From positions 24,776 through 88,775 of the forward strand of contig NZ_AOLM01000016.1 of assembly GCF_000337835.1 (NCBI RefSeq): DNA of 64,000 bases, given 5' to 3'. The notes under the pieces were generated by a model. That model had not been told where the DNA came from, searched no databases, and worked only from the letters and a program-made list of their open reading frames with translations. Positions 25,455-34,721 of the stretch are shown here, in pieces. Every line of letters begins with the position of its first letter. Position 1 is the first letter of the stretch. The DNA comes from Haloferax sulfurifontis ATCC BAA-897 (GTDB lineage: Archaea > Halobacteriota > Halobacteria > Halobacteriales > Haloferacaceae). A program made the translations under genes and the position numbers.

Positions 25455-27290
25455 ATGGGGCAGCGTACCATGGTACAAGTCATTTGGATGGTCGTCACGG
25501 TATTTGCGTTGTTTACGATCGGGTATCTCGGTTACTCCCGATATCTCGCGCAGTTCGTCGAACTCGACGACAGTCGTGAGACGCCAGCGCACAAGTACGA
25601 AGACGGTCAAGAATACGTTCCGGCGAAAAAGCCGGTGTTACTGGGGCATCACTATTCGAGCATCGCGGGCGGCGCGCCGATTGTCGGGCCGATTACGGCG
25701 GGCGTGGTGTGGGGCTGGGCCCCCGCGCTCGCGTGGATTGCAATCGGGAATCCGCTTCTCGGGAGCGTCCACGACTTCGTGTCGCTGTCGAGCAGTCTGC
25801 GACACGACGGGAAGTCCATCGGCTACATCATCGGCGAGTACGTCGGCGAGCGCGGCAAAAACATGCTGTTGTGGTTCGCGTTTCTCACCATCGTCCTCGT
25901 CGTCGCGGTGTTCGCCCTCGTGGTGGCCATCGTGTTCAACGCCTATCCCGAGGCGGCCACGGCGAGTCTGGTGTACATCGTCCTCGCGGTGCTGTTCGGC
26001 GTCTACCTCTACCAGCTGAACCTCCCGTTCCTGCCGGGGACCGCCGCGTTCGTCATCGCGATGTTCGTCGGCGTCTACGCGGGGATTCAGTTCCCGGTTG
26101 CGCTGTTCGAACCCGCGGCCCGCGCGCCCGCCGAGACGTTCGTCCTGTTCTCCGGCTCCGGCGCGTGGCTCCCCGGCGCGAGTTCGTTCAACGGGAACAC
26201 CGCGGCGTGGGTGCCGCTCATCCTCGTCTACGGGGCGATTGCGAGCGCCCTCCCGGTGTGGGTGCTCCTGCAACCGCGCGACTACCTCTCGTCGTTCCTG
26301 CTGTACGCGGGCGTCGGCGGCGCGCTCGTCGCCATCGTCGTGGGCACGCTCTTCACGACCCCGTCTCAGCCGCTCGTGACGAACCTCGAACCGTACTACG
26401 GCTTTATCGGCCGCTCCGGCGCGCCGCTGTTCCCGCTTCTGTTCATCACCATCGCCTGCGGGACCATCAGCGGGTTCCACTCGCTCGTCTCGTCGGGCAC
26501 GACCTCGAAGCAGTTGAACAAGGAGTCCGACGCGCGCGTCATCGGCTACGGCGGCATGCTCGGCGAGGGCCTCCTCGCCACCGTCGCGCTGGCGACGGTC
26601 GCCATCATCGCGCCCGACGTGGGCGGCGGTATCGGCCTCGCCCTGCCGACGTTCGCGGCGGGCGGCGGCGTCATCCTGTCGAGCTTCGGTATCCCGACCT
26701 CCTTCGGCGGGCCGTTCATGGCCCTCGTGCTGGTCAGCTTCCTCCTCACGTCGACCGACACCGCGGTTCGCCTCGGTCGCTACATGATGGAGGAAATCGT
26801 CGGGACGCCCGAGACGCCGGTCGAGGAGTTCGCGACCAACCGCTACGGCAACGCGTTCGTGCAGTCGCTCCCGGCGTACATCCTCATCACCAGCGGCTCG
26901 TGGCTGACGCTCTGGCAGTTGTTCGGCGGCGCGAACCAGCTTCTCGCCGCGCTGGCGCTCCTGACCGCGACCGTCTGGCTGGCCAACTGGGACGACTCCA
27001 AACAGCTTCTCAGCACGGGCCTGCCGATGGCGCTCATGACGACCATCACCTCGCTGGGCCTGCTTTGGCTCGCGTTCCACGACAACATCTACGCGAAGTT
27101 CATGAACCCCGACTGGCTGGACTCGGCGGGCACCTTCGCGATGGTGTCGGCGGTCGTCCAAATCGTCCTCGCGCTGGTGCTCGTCTATCTGGCGCTGTCA
27201 CTGGCGAAAATCGGCTACGGCAACATCAGAGACGCCCGGAGTTCGGGCGGCGGCGGTAGCGGCGGTCGCCCGCGACCGAGCGACGACTGA
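25455..27290 (+). CDS. cstA: CstA carbon-starvation family transporter
   Basis: A 611-residue protein with about 16 helices. The CstA domain is clear: GHHYSSIAGGAPIVGPI near residue 65, GNPLLGSVHDFVSLSSSLRHDGKSIG near 97, and SGFHSLVSSGTTSKQLNKESD near 340. CstA proteins import peptides or pyruvate when carbon is short. An ATG five codons in (MVQVIW) is an alternative start. The soluble tail is Gly/Ser-rich. A strong palindrome in the promoter suggests nutrient-dependent control. Confidence 0.92.
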   Translation: MGQRTMVQVIWMVVTVFALFTIGYLGYSRYLAQFVELDDSRETPAHKYEDGQEYVPAKKPVLLGHHYSSIAGGAPIVGPITAGVVWGWAPALAWIAIGNPLLGSVHDFVSLSSSLRHDGKSIGYIIGEYVGERGKNMLLWFAFLTIVLVVAVFALVVAIVFNAYPEAATASLVYIVLAVLFGVYLYQLNLPFLPGTAAFVIAMFVGVYAGIQFPVALFEPAARAPAETFVLFSGSGAWLPGASSFNGNTAAWVPLILVYGAIASALPVWVLLQPRDYLSSFLLYAGVGGALVAIVVGTLFTTPSQPLVTNLEPYYGFIGRSGAPLFPLLFITIACGTISGFHSLVSSGTTSKQLNKESDARVIGYGGMLGEGLLATVALATVAIIAPDVGGGIGLALPTFAAGGGVILSSFGIPTSFGGPFMALVLVSFLLTSTDTAVRLGRYMMEEIVGTPETPVEEFATNRYGNAFVQSLPAYILITSGSWLTLWQLFGGANQLLAALALLTATVWLANWDDSKQLLSTGLPMALMTTITSLGLLWLAFHDNIYAKFMNPDWLDSAGTFAMVSAVVQIVLALVLVYLALSLAKIGYGNIRDARSSGGGGSGGRPRPSDD

Positions 27291-27319
27291 CGCGCGGTCG
27301 TTCGCCGTTCGACCTCCGA

Positions 27320-27331
27320 CCTCCGTTTTTT
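27320..27331 (+). terminator. T-run terminator of cstA
   Basis: CTCCGTTTTTT ends about 40 bases after the cstA stop and right before the convergent gene. Archaeal termination needs only such U-runs. Confidence 0.5.
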
Positions 27332-27332
27332 C

Positions 27333-27995
27333 TCACCGACGCAACTTCCCGAGGAGCCGGTCTAACAGCCCGTCTGAGACCGCCGGCGAGCCGTCGCTCC
27401 AGAGCGTGAACGCGGCGACCGAGTCGGCGTTGCGGCTCGCCACGGCGTCCTCGTCGGCCGGCGCGACGACGGCGAGGTTCACCTCGTAGTGGCCGTAGTA
27501 GCCGAACTTCAGGAGCGTCCGGTCGGAGAAGTCGGACACGAACGCCCGGACTTCCTCCGGTACCGCGTCGGCGACGAGCACGAAGGTGAAGTCAGTCCCG
27601 TAGTGCTTCTCGTCGGGTGCTATCCACTCGTCGGCGAGCGCGTGGCCCAGTTCGACGAGCCGTTCGAGTTCGGCGACCGTCGCCGACTCGACCCGCCGCG
27701 CGAACATGTACTCCATCGCGTGGTGGTTGGCGTAGTTGATAGACCGGTGGAGGAACTGCTTTTGGCTCTCCATCCGCATCGAGCCGAACAGGTCGAACCG
27801 CTCGCCGCGGACGGCGTACTCCCGCTCCAAGTCGTAGTTGTACATGAGCCGCTCGGCCGCTCGGTCGAGGTACTCGTCGTCCCACTCGGGGCGGTCGAGG
27901 GCGGGACTGGCTGTCGATGCGTCCGGGTCGCTCGCCCCGTCCGCCCCGTCCGGGTCTCCTGCTCCCCCAGCGTCCTCGGGTTCGACGCTCCTCAT
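27333..27995 (-). CDS. Conserved soluble protein coupled to a cupin, unknown function
   Basis: A 220-residue protein. The first 40 residues are low-complexity Gly/Asp/Ala; the rest is an alpha/beta domain with SINYANHHAMEYMFARRVES and GTDFTFVLVADAVPEEVRAF, ending in a basic GLLDRLLGKLRR. Its ATG at 27995 overlaps the upstream cupin stop by four bases, so the pair is one transcript. I do not recognise the family. Conserved His and Asp residues in the middle could support catalysis or metal binding, but that is speculation. Confidence 0.75.
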   Translation of the reverse strand: MRSVEPEDAGGAGDPDGADGASDPDASTASPALDRPEWDDEYLDRAAERLMYNYDLEREYAVRGERFDLFGSMRMESQKQFLHRSINYANHHAMEYMFARRVESATVAELERLVELGHALADEWIAPDEKHYGTDFTFVLVADAVPEEVRAFVSDFSDRTLLKFGYYGHYEVNLAVVAPADEDAVASRNADSVAAFTLWSDGSPAVSDGLLDRLLGKLRR

Positions 27996-28372
27996 TCCTC
28001 GTCGGGGTCGTAGGGCACGGCGTCGCCCGACACGGCCGGCGAGCCGAGCGCGAGCAGTTCGACGGCCTCGTCCGCGTCCTCGGGGTTGTACGCCCGGTGT
28101 GGGCTCTCGGGGTCGGCGACGAACAGGCCGTCGGCGCCGACTTCGAACGTCTCGTCCGGCGTCTCGACGAACAGCGTGCCCGAGAGGACGTAGAACGCCT
28201 CTTCCTGTTCGGTGTGGTAGTGATAGGAAAGCGGCACCTGCTCGCCGGGTGCGGCCCGGAAGCGGTTGAGCGCGACGGTCTCTAAGCCCCTCTCCCCGCC
28301 GATGCGGCGGAGTTCGCACGGGCGGTCCTCGGCGGGTTCGACGGCGGTGGCGTCCACGACGCGATATCCCAT
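27992..28372 (-). CDS. Cupin-domain protein
   Basis: A 126-residue single-domain cupin from the ATG at 28372. Cupin motif 1 is YHYHTEQEEAFYVLSG (two His and one Glu as metal ligands) and motif 2 is FVADPESPHRAYNP. Cupins of this size bind small molecules or act as isomerases; the ligand is unknown. The longer open frame upstream begins in arginine-rich sequence and is not used. Overlap with the next gene suggests joint function. Confidence 0.85.
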   Translation of the reverse strand: MGYRVVDATAVEPAEDRPCELRRIGGERGLETVALNRFRAAPGEQVPLSYHYHTEQEEAFYVLSGTLFVETPDETFEVGADGLFVADPESPHRAYNPEDADEAVELLALGSPAVSGDAVPYDPDEE

Positions 28373-28460
28373 GAGACGGAGCAACACGTTCGAGCGTATA
28401 AGACCGTCGCGACCCGCCCGGAAACCAAGGTTTATTCGTGATGGTTCCGAAGCGCGGCGC

Positions 28461-28670
28461 ATGGCAGACTCGCCCCGCGAGGCGTGCGGCCGGTGTTCGA
28501 TGACGACCGTCGTGGACGCCGCCGCGAGCGAGGACCGCGACCCGTTCGGCGACGACCGAATCGAGCTCGACGCGTCGGCGCTCCGGGCCGCGTCGCCGGC
28601 GGCGTGGCTCGGCCGGGTGTCGGCCCGCCTCGACGCGGCCGCCGAGCGCTTCGTCTACGGGGAGCGCTAG
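28461..28670 (+). CDS. Small protein with N-terminal CxxC, unknown function
   Basis: A 69-residue acidic protein from the ATG at 28461, with CGRCS near the start and an amphipathic helix LGRVSARLDAAAERFVYGE at the end. A TTTATTC element at about 28431 gives a TATA box about 27 bases upstream, so the ATG is probably leaderless. One CxxC cannot bind zinc alone; a dimer could. No family recognised. Confidence 0.6.
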   Translation: MADSPREACGRCSMTTVVDAAASEDRDPFGDDRIELDASALRAASPAAWLGRVSARLDAAAERFVYGER

Positions 28671-28743
28671 ACGTTCTCACCCGTGTGCGAACCTGTCCCC
28701 TCGTAGAGTTTATACCGTCTGGCGCGTATTCCCGTCAACGACA

Positions 28744-29436
28744 ATGGAAGAGAGCATCTCCGGGTTCAAACGCCGCGGCACCTGGGACGAGGTCGTCGAA
28801 CACGGGGAGCGAATCACCCGAGCGCTCCGCGACGCCGACGTCGACGGCACCGCCTTCGACGACTGGGACGAGTGGCGGCCGAAGTCCCACGAGCGGCTCG
28901 GCGAGGACGTAAACGAGAAGACGGCCCAGCAGGCCAGCGTCGGCGAGGGCGAAGGCGAGAAGGCGGGCAAGACCCCCAACGACGACCTCAAGACGGCGGG
29001 AGAGAAGCTCTCTCGCTCCTACGAGCGGGTCGAGGAGGGCGACAACGAGGGGGCCGTCGAGTCATGGCAGGACTCCATCAACTACGTCGCTCGCGCGGCC
29101 GACTCCGCCGGCCGGAAGGCGCTCCGGAAGGTCGAGGACACGGTCTACCGCAACGTGATGACCCAGTTGGCCCCGTACTACTTCGACAACGAACTCGTGA
29201 GCGCGAACATCCAGCGGGTCGGCCGCGGCACCGGCGACGAGCGGTTCGTCTTCGAGGTGAACGTCAACGACGACGAGCTGAAGTCGATGGTGTCGGAGAC
29301 GTTGCGGGGCTTCGAGGACGAAATCGACCGCTGGCACATCGACACGCCGAAGGAGACCGAGGTCGCGGAGGCCGTAGAGGGCGTGGAGGTGCCGACGACG
29401 GACGAGGAACACCGGTCTAACTGGACGACGAACTGA
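28744..29436 (+). CDS. Conserved haloarchaeal protein (DUF5828-like)
   Basis: A 230-residue, very acidic, helical protein. Residues 1-60 (GFKRRGTWDEVVEHGERI) and 75-140 (a TPR-like helical hairpin with SYERVEEGDNEGAVESWQDS) are followed by an alpha/beta end with RFVFEVNVNDDELKSMVSE. It matches my memory of DUF5828, a haloarchaea-wide family of unknown role. TTTATAC at about 28709 is its TATA box. No operon partner is evident. Confidence 0.75.
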   Translation: MEESISGFKRRGTWDEVVEHGERITRALRDADVDGTAFDDWDEWRPKSHERLGEDVNEKTAQQASVGEGEGEKAGKTPNDDLKTAGEKLSRSYERVEEGDNEGAVESWQDSINYVARAADSAGRKALRKVEDTVYRNVMTQLAPYYFDNELVSANIQRVGRGTGDERFVFEVNVNDDELKSMVSETLRGFEDEIDRWHIDTPKETEVAEAVEGVEVPTTDEEHRSNWTTN

Positions 29437-29542
29437 GCCGGCTTCTGTTTCGGCTCGGCTCGTCGCCCGCCGCCGGAACGCGCTTTTGACGGCACCCACC
29501 GCCATCGACAATACTGATGGCGCTCGCCCGCGACCCTCCGGT

Positions 29543-29782
29543 ATGCCCGAGCCGCTCCGAGTCGAGTCCGGCGAACTGACCGCAGACGAAATCCTCGACG
29601 CGCTCCGCGATGGCCGCCGCGTCGTCGTTCGAGCGGAACTGCTCGGCGGCGTCCACGAGGTGACGCTCCGCCACGACGGGACGGTATTCTACTGCGACAC
29701 GCCGACGACGCTCCACAAACACGAGGACGAAGACGGGATGCGAGCCTGCGTGCTGAAGATGGGCTACGCGAAAGCGGAGTAG
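29543..29782 (+). CDS. Conserved small protein, unknown function
   Basis: A 79-residue protein from the ATG at 29543: a helix (LTADEILDALRDGRRVVV) and a beta segment (GGVHEVTLRHDGTVFYCDTP) ending with MRACVLKMGYAKAE. It is compact and acidic and has its own short upstream region. It resembles small haloarchaeal conserved proteins without assigned role. Confidence 0.7.
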   Translation: MPEPLRVESGELTADEILDALRDGRRVVVRAELLGGVHEVTLRHDGTVFYCDTPTTLHKHEDEDGMRACVLKMGYAKAE

Positions 29783-29865
29783 CGTCGGTGCGGCGTCCCG
29801 GCCGCGGCGGCCGCCCGCTCGCCTGTAGGTGAGGGTTTAATCCGACGCACGGCGAACAGGTGTGC

Positions 29866-30237
29866 ATGGCCGACGCACCGGACATGGGCGAACTGATGGA
29901 GAGCGAGGACCCGAACTTCGGACAGGTCCTCGCGTGCGTCTTCGGCATCCAGAGCCACGAGAGCCGGACGTATCTCGCACTACTCGACAACCCCGGAAGC
30001 ACCGTCGCCGAACTGGCGGAGGTGCTCGACCGCGACCGGAGCAACGTCAACCGCTCTCTGACGACGCTCCTCGACAAGGGTCTCACCGAGCGCAAGCGCC
30101 GCCTGCTCGACCCCGGCGGCTACGTCTACCAGTACACGGCGACGCCGCTCCCGGAGGCCAAGGAGATGATGCACGCCGCACTCGACGAGTGGGCCGAAGA
30201 CGTGCACGCCCGTATCGACGCGTTCGGCGAGTCGTAG
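29866..30237 (+). CDS. TrmB-like winged-helix transcriptional regulator
   Basis: A 123-residue DNA-binding protein. The winged helix covers residues 25-85: ESRTYLALLDNPGSTVAELAEVLDRDRSNVNRSLTTLLDKGL with the recognition helix DRSNVNRSLTTL, then a wing ending in YQYTATPLPEAK. It is only the HTH part of the TrmB family with a short helical dimerisation tail (EMMHAALDEWAEDVHARID) and no sugar-binding domain. The ATG at 29866 was preferred over a GTG two codons earlier. Target unknown; thrC lies just downstream. Confidence 0.82.
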   Translation: MADAPDMGELMESEDPNFGQVLACVFGIQSHESRTYLALLDNPGSTVAELAEVLDRDRSNVNRSLTTLLDKGLTERKRRLLDPGGYVYQYTATPLPEAKEMMHAALDEWAEDVHARIDAFGES

Positions 30238-30331
30238 GCCCCCGGTCGACCGCGCTCCCGGCGAGTCCGTCGCCCGGCAGGTGCCGCCCAAACCCGCCCG
30301 CTTTTGTCCCTCTGGTGCCACCGCCCGAGCA

Positions 30332-31591
30332 ATGAGCCTCGAACTCACGGCACCCGCCCCCGAGGAGCCATCCGTCGCCGACGACGGCACCTGGCTCGAA
30401 TGTATCGCGTGCGGCGCGCAGTTCGCGCCGTTCGAGGACGTTCGGTACACCTGCGACGACTGCGACGGCCTCCTCGAAGTCCGCTACGCGTCCCCGCCGA
30501 CGTGGGACGACTTCGAGGGCCGCGGCGTCTGGCGCTACAACGCCGCGCTCCCCTTCGAGGAGGGCGTCTCGCTCCCCGAGGGCGCGACGCCGCTCCACGA
30601 GGTCCCGCGCCTCGAAGCCGACGTGGGCGTCGAGACCCTCCGCGTCAAACACGAGGGGATGAACCCCACCGGCTCGTTCAAGGACCGCGGCATGACCGTC
30701 GGCGTCCGCGTGGCGAAGGAACTCGGCGTCGGCCGCCTCGCCTGCGCCTCGACCGGGAACACCTCCGCGGCGCTCGCCGCCTACGGCGCGCGCGGCGGGA
30801 TGGAGACGCTCGTGTTGCTCCCCGCCGGCAAGGTCGCCGCCGGGAAAATCGCGCAGGCGTCGCTCCACGACGCGCGCATCCTCGAAGTCGACGGCAACTT
30901 CGACTCCTGTCTCGACATCGTACAGGACCTCGCCGCCCGCGGCGAGGCGTACCTCCTCAACTCGCTGAACCCCTTCCGACTGGAGGGCCAGAAGACCATC
31001 GGCCTCGAAATCCTCGAAGAGTTCCACGAGGACTACGGCACCTACCCGGACCGCATCGTCCTCCCCGTCGGCAACGCGGGCAACACCTCCGCGCTCTACA
31101 AGGCGTTCCGCGAACTCGTCCAGTCGGGCGCGCTCGACGCCGACGACGTGCCGAAACTGACCGGCGTGCAGGCCGAGGGCGCGGCCCCGATGGTCGAGGC
31201 CATCGAGAACGGCTGGGACGAGACCCGCCGCTGGGACGAGGTCGAGACGCGCGCGACCGCCATCCGCATCGGCAACCCGGTCAACGCGCCGAAGGCGCTC
31301 CCCGGCATCCGCGAGACGAACGGCACGGCCGTCGCCGTCTCCGACGAGGAGATCACCGAGGCACAGCGCGACCTCGCGGGCGAGGGCGTCGGCGTCGAAC
31401 CCGCCTCCGCCGCCTCCGTCGCCGGCCTCCGAAAGCTCCGCGCCGAGGGCGTCGTCGACGTGGACGAACAGGTCGTCTGTCTCACGACGGGTCACCTCCT
31501 GAAGGACCCCGACGCGGCGTTCGAGGCGGGCGACGACCCCGAACCCGTCCCGAACGACACCGAGGCGGTCCTCGAACACCTCGCCGAGTAG
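30332..31591 (+). CDS. thrC: Threonine synthase
   Basis: A 419-residue PLP enzyme turning O-phosphohomoserine into threonine. An N-terminal zinc-ribbon-like segment has CIACG (Cys24, Cys27) and CDDC (Cys41, Cys44). The PLP lysine is Lys117 in NPTGSFKDRG, followed by the STGNTSAALAAYG and VGNAGNTSAL phosphate-binding loops. The start is the ATG at 30332, about 30 bases after a TTTT TATA-like element. The gene shares its homoserine branch point with metX in this window. Confidence 0.95.
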   Translation: MSLELTAPAPEEPSVADDGTWLECIACGAQFAPFEDVRYTCDDCDGLLEVRYASPPTWDDFEGRGVWRYNAALPFEEGVSLPEGATPLHEVPRLEADVGVETLRVKHEGMNPTGSFKDRGMTVGVRVAKELGVGRLACASTGNTSAALAAYGARGGMETLVLLPAGKVAAGKIAQASLHDARILEVDGNFDSCLDIVQDLAARGEAYLLNSLNPFRLEGQKTIGLEILEEFHEDYGTYPDRIVLPVGNAGNTSALYKAFRELVQSGALDADDVPKLTGVQAEGAAPMVEAIENGWDETRRWDEVETRATAIRIGNPVNAPKALPGIRETNGTAVAVSDEEITEAQRDLAGEGVGVEPASAASVAGLRKLRAEGVVDVDEQVVCLTTGHLLKDPDAAFEAGDDPEPVPNDTEAVLEHLAE

Positions 31592-31727
31592 GGCGTCCGG
31601 CCCGGTACCGACCCGTCGCCGACGGCCGCGCACGACGGCGCTCGGAGCCCTCGGTCCGCGGGCGATGACGCGCGTCGGGTGCGCGTCTGACACATTCTTT
31701 TCATTCTGTGGTACGTCGTGCCACACG

Positions 31728-32249
31728 ATGTCGCTCAGTAGCATGCCGACCGGAACCGTCAGTCGAGACGGGGCCGGGTCGAGAACGTACCCCCCGGACG
31801 GAACCGAAACCGGGTCGTCCACGGCCGCGGCCTCGTCGCCAGCCGCGTCCTCGACTTCGTCCGCGTCTTCACTCGCGTCCACGTCTTCACCCGCGTCCGC
31901 GTCCCCATCCGCGTCCGCGCCGCCTCGCGGTCGTCGTCAGTCGTCGCCTCCCGCCGACGCGCGGGGCCGAGACGCCCTCCGGCGCGAGAACGAGGCGCTC
32001 CGCCGCGCGAACGCCCGGCTCAACGCCCGTCTCGACAGCGCCGACGCCGACCGACAGCAGATAATCGACCGCTACGAACGGCTGTTGGCCGAGAGCCGCG
32101 GTCGCGGTCGAACGCGGCCCCACGGCCGCTCGGGCCGGCGGAACGACCGGTCCCGCCGCTCCGGGAGCGAATCGAGCGCGGCCGACGCGGTGCGGACCGC
32201 CGTCGGTCGCGTGGTCGACCGGGTCGCGTCGGCGCTCGGCCGACGGTAG
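31728..32249 (+). CDS. Low-complexity Ser/Ala protein with leucine-zipper-like coil and basic tail
   Basis: A 173-residue protein if the ATG at 31728 is used (an upstream in-frame ATG at 31665 is less likely). Residues about 25-75 are Ser/Ala/Thr/Pro-rich; then DALRRENEALRRANARL is a basic coiled coil with a heptad pattern; the end is arginine-rich (RGRGRTRPHGRSGRRND) and closes with an amphipathic helix. The high positive charge is odd for a halophile. It could bind nucleic acid. GC-rich repetition makes some doubt that all of it is translated. Confidence 0.5.
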   Translation: MSLSSMPTGTVSRDGAGSRTYPPDGTETGSSTAAASSPAASSTSSASSLASTSSPASASPSASAPPRGRRQSSPPADARGRDALRRENEALRRANARLNARLDSADADRQQIIDRYERLLAESRGRGRTRPHGRSGRRNDRSRRSGSESSAADAVRTAVGRVVDRVASALGRR

Positions 32250-32297
32250 TGCGGGCGGTGCGGGCGTTCGTTTAGAAAGAGGCGCGGGTCGGCCGCC

Positions 32298-33875
32298 TCA
32301 GAGCGTGATGAGGTCGACGTCGATGATGCGGTCGTCGGCGAGGAGCTTCTCGCGGACCCTGTCCGGCACGTCGTCGTCGAGGTTGTAGACGGTCAGTGCC
32401 TCGCCGCCGGCCTTCGCGCGGCGGGCGTTGAACATCCCGGCGATGTTCACGTCGTTCTCGCCGAGGACGGTCCCGATGAAGCCGATGACGCCCGGCTTGT
32501 CGTAGTTGCGGGCGACGAGCATCTGGCCGTACGGGATGGCGTCGAGGCGGTAGCCGTTGATGCGGACGATGCGCGGGTCCTCGCCGGTGAAAAGCGTCCC
32601 GGAGACGGTCATCTCCTCGTCGCCGTTGCGGACGGTGACGGTCACGAGGCTCTGGAAGTCGTCCGACTGGCGGGACTTCGACTCGACGACCTCGATACCG
32701 CGCTCCTTGGCGACCTGCGGGGCGTTGACGGCGTTGACCTGCCATTCGAGCGGCGCGAAGACGCCCTTCAGCGCGGAGGCCGTGACGAGTTCGATGTCCT
32801 CGCCCGCGATGTCGCCGGTGTACGTGACTTCGACTTCGCCGAGGCGGCCGTCGAGCAGTTGGGCGGCGATTTTCCCGGCGGTCTCGGCGAGACCGATGTA
32901 CGGCTGGATGCGCGGGAAGGCGCTCTCGTCGACCGAGGGCGCGTTGAGCGCGTTGATGACCGGCTCGTCGCGGAACGCGGCGACGATTTGGTCGGCCGTC
33001 GAGACGGCGACGTTCTCCTGTGCGGCCGAGGTGGACGCGCCGAGGTGCGGCGTGACGACCACGTCGTCGACGGAGAGAAGCGGGTTGTCGGGCGAGACGG
33101 GCTCGTCGGCGAACACGTCCACCGCGGCCCCGTCGATGACGCCGGCGTCGACGGCCTCGGCGAGGGCGGCCTCGTCGACGACGCCGCCGCGAGCGCAGTT
33201 GACGAGGTAGCCGCTCCCCATCGTTTCGAGCTCGTCGGTGGAGATGAGTCCCTCCGTCTCGGGGGTCAGCGGCGTGTGGACGGTGAGGAAGTCGGCGCGG
33301 GCGAGACAGGCGTCGAACTCGACGAGTTCGGCACCGAGCTGGTCGGCGCGCTCCTCGCCGATGTAGGGGTCGTAGGCGACGATGTCCATCCCGAGCGACG
33401 AGAACTTCTTTGCGACCTCCTGGCCGACGCGGCCGAGGCCGACGACGCCGAGGGTCTTGCCGTTGACCTCGTTGCCGAGGTAGTCGGACTTAGCCCACTC
33501 GCCGTTCTTCAGGCGGGCGTGGGCCTGCGGAATCGAGCGCGCGGCGGCGAAGCCCATCGCGACCGTGTGCTCGGCGGCGGCGCGGACGTTCCCCTCGGGC
33601 GCGTTGGCGACGATGACTCCGTGTTGGGTCGCGGCGTCGATGTCGATGTTGTCGACGCCGATGCCGGCGCGTCCGACGATGACGAGGTCGGGAGCCGCCT
33701 CGAACACCTCGGCGGTCACCTGCGTTCCGGAGCGGACGATGAGTCCGTTCGCGTCGGAGACGGCTTCGAGTAGCGCGTCACCTTCGACGTCGTACGCGGT
33801 CTCTACCTCGTAACCGGCCTCGCGTAACCGGTCCAGACCCGCGTCGGCGATCGGGTCCGTGACGAGTACCTTCAT
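32298..33875 (-). CDS. serA: D-3-phosphoglycerate dehydrogenase
   Basis: A 525-residue enzyme for the first step of serine synthesis. The NAD-binding GLGRVGQEVA, catalytic Arg in NCARGGVVDE, the Glu in VFADEP and the His in TPHLGAST are present. After the catalytic domains come an ASB-like intermediate domain (about 320-450) and a C-terminal ACT domain ending at IIDVDLITL, which binds serine for feedback control. The ATG at 33875 gives the usual long-form length. serB lies 1.4 kb away on the other strand. Confidence 0.95.
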   Translation of the reverse strand: MKVLVTDPIADAGLDRLREAGYEVETAYDVEGDALLEAVSDANGLIVRSGTQVTAEVFEAAPDLVIVGRAGIGVDNIDIDAATQHGVIVANAPEGNVRAAAEHTVAMGFAAARSIPQAHARLKNGEWAKSDYLGNEVNGKTLGVVGLGRVGQEVAKKFSSLGMDIVAYDPYIGEERADQLGAELVEFDACLARADFLTVHTPLTPETEGLISTDELETMGSGYLVNCARGGVVDEAALAEAVDAGVIDGAAVDVFADEPVSPDNPLLSVDDVVVTPHLGASTSAAQENVAVSTADQIVAAFRDEPVINALNAPSVDESAFPRIQPYIGLAETAGKIAAQLLDGRLGEVEVTYTGDIAGEDIELVTASALKGVFAPLEWQVNAVNAPQVAKERGIEVVESKSRQSDDFQSLVTVTVRNGDEEMTVSGTLFTGEDPRIVRINGYRLDAIPYGQMLVARNYDKPGVIGFIGTVLGENDVNIAGMFNARRAKAGGEALTVYNLDDDVPDRVREKLLADDRIIDVDLITL

Positions 33876-33908
33876 GCGCGTAGGGTCAGACCCGCGCGGG
33901 TTAAGGGT

Positions 33909-33933
33909 TGTCACAACGGCCGATATCGTGACA
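33909..33933. promoter_or_regulatory. Inverted repeat in the serA promoter region
   Basis: TGTCAC, 13 bases, GTGACA. It lies about 35-58 bases upstream of the serA start and could bind a regulator of serA or of the divergent gene at 34013. Confidence 0.3.
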
Positions 33934-34012
33934 TTGAGACTGTCTCGCACGGTTTGGGGAGCGACGTGCTCGCCCACTAGTATTATCTGCCCGAACCCGA
34001 TAGATTCGGTAG

Positions 34013-34678
34013 ATGGTCTTCCGTCCCGAGAACGCTTCGCCGGCGACGCAACCGCCCGAGGTGTCGCTTCCGGATTCCGGTTCCGTGCTCATCGCCGGCC
34101 CGACGATGACGCGGAAGCGGCGGCTCATGCTCTCGATGCTCGCGCCCGGCGAGCGCGACGACGCGGGGACGGTCGTCGTGACGACGAAAAAGCCCGCGCC
34201 GAGCATCGCACGGGAGCTGTCGTACATCAGCGGGTCGCCCCCGGAGCAGTTCGAGGTCATCGACACGACGAGCGTCGCCGACCTCCTCGGCGACCGCGCC
34301 GACGCGGGGAACCTCCGGTACGTCTCTAGCCCCGGCGACCTGACCGGCATCGGCATCCACCTGACCGAGTCGCTCCGGGAGTACTACGAGGCGAGCCGGT
34401 CGGCCCGCGTCGGCCTGCACGTCCTCTCGACGCTCGTGATGTACACCGACCTCAAGCGGCTGTTCCAGTTCCTGCACGTCATCACGGGTCGCATCTCGGC
34501 GGCGGACTTTTCGGGCGTGTTCACGCTCGACACCGGCTTCGTCGACGAGCGCGAACTCGCGCTCCTCAAACAGCCGTTCGACGGCTTCGTCGAGACGCGC
34601 GACACCGACGGCGACCCCGAGTTCCGAGTCCGCGGCCTCGACGACGGCCCGCGGTCGTGGACGCCGCTTCGAATCTGA
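34013..34678 (+). CDS. RecA-superfamily-like protein with degenerate P-loop (DUF7504-like)
   Basis: A 221-residue protein. VLIAGPTMTRKRRLML near residue 25 sits where a KaiC/RecA ATPase has GxxxxGKT, but lacks the Gly-Lys-Thr. The following TVVVTTKKPAPSIARELS, VSSPGDLTGIGIHLTESL and VLSTLVMYTDLKRLFQFLHVITGR fit the strand-helix order of that fold. Haloarchaea carry many such KaiC-like proteins, some linked to signalling or gas-vesicle and chemotaxis control. No nucleotide binding is expected here. The start is near a TATTAT element. Confidence 0.65.
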   Translation: MVFRPENASPATQPPEVSLPDSGSVLIAGPTMTRKRRLMLSMLAPGERDDAGTVVVTTKKPAPSIARELSYISGSPPEQFEVIDTTSVADLLGDRADAGNLRYVSSPGDLTGIGIHLTESLREYYEASRSARVGLHVLSTLVMYTDLKRLFQFLHVITGRISAADFSGVFTLDTGFVDERELALLKQPFDGFVETRDTDGDPEFRVRGLDDGPRSWTPLRI

Positions 34679-34721
34679 GCGGGCGTCGCGGCCGCCCCGC
34701 GGACGTGCTTACGAGTGGCAC

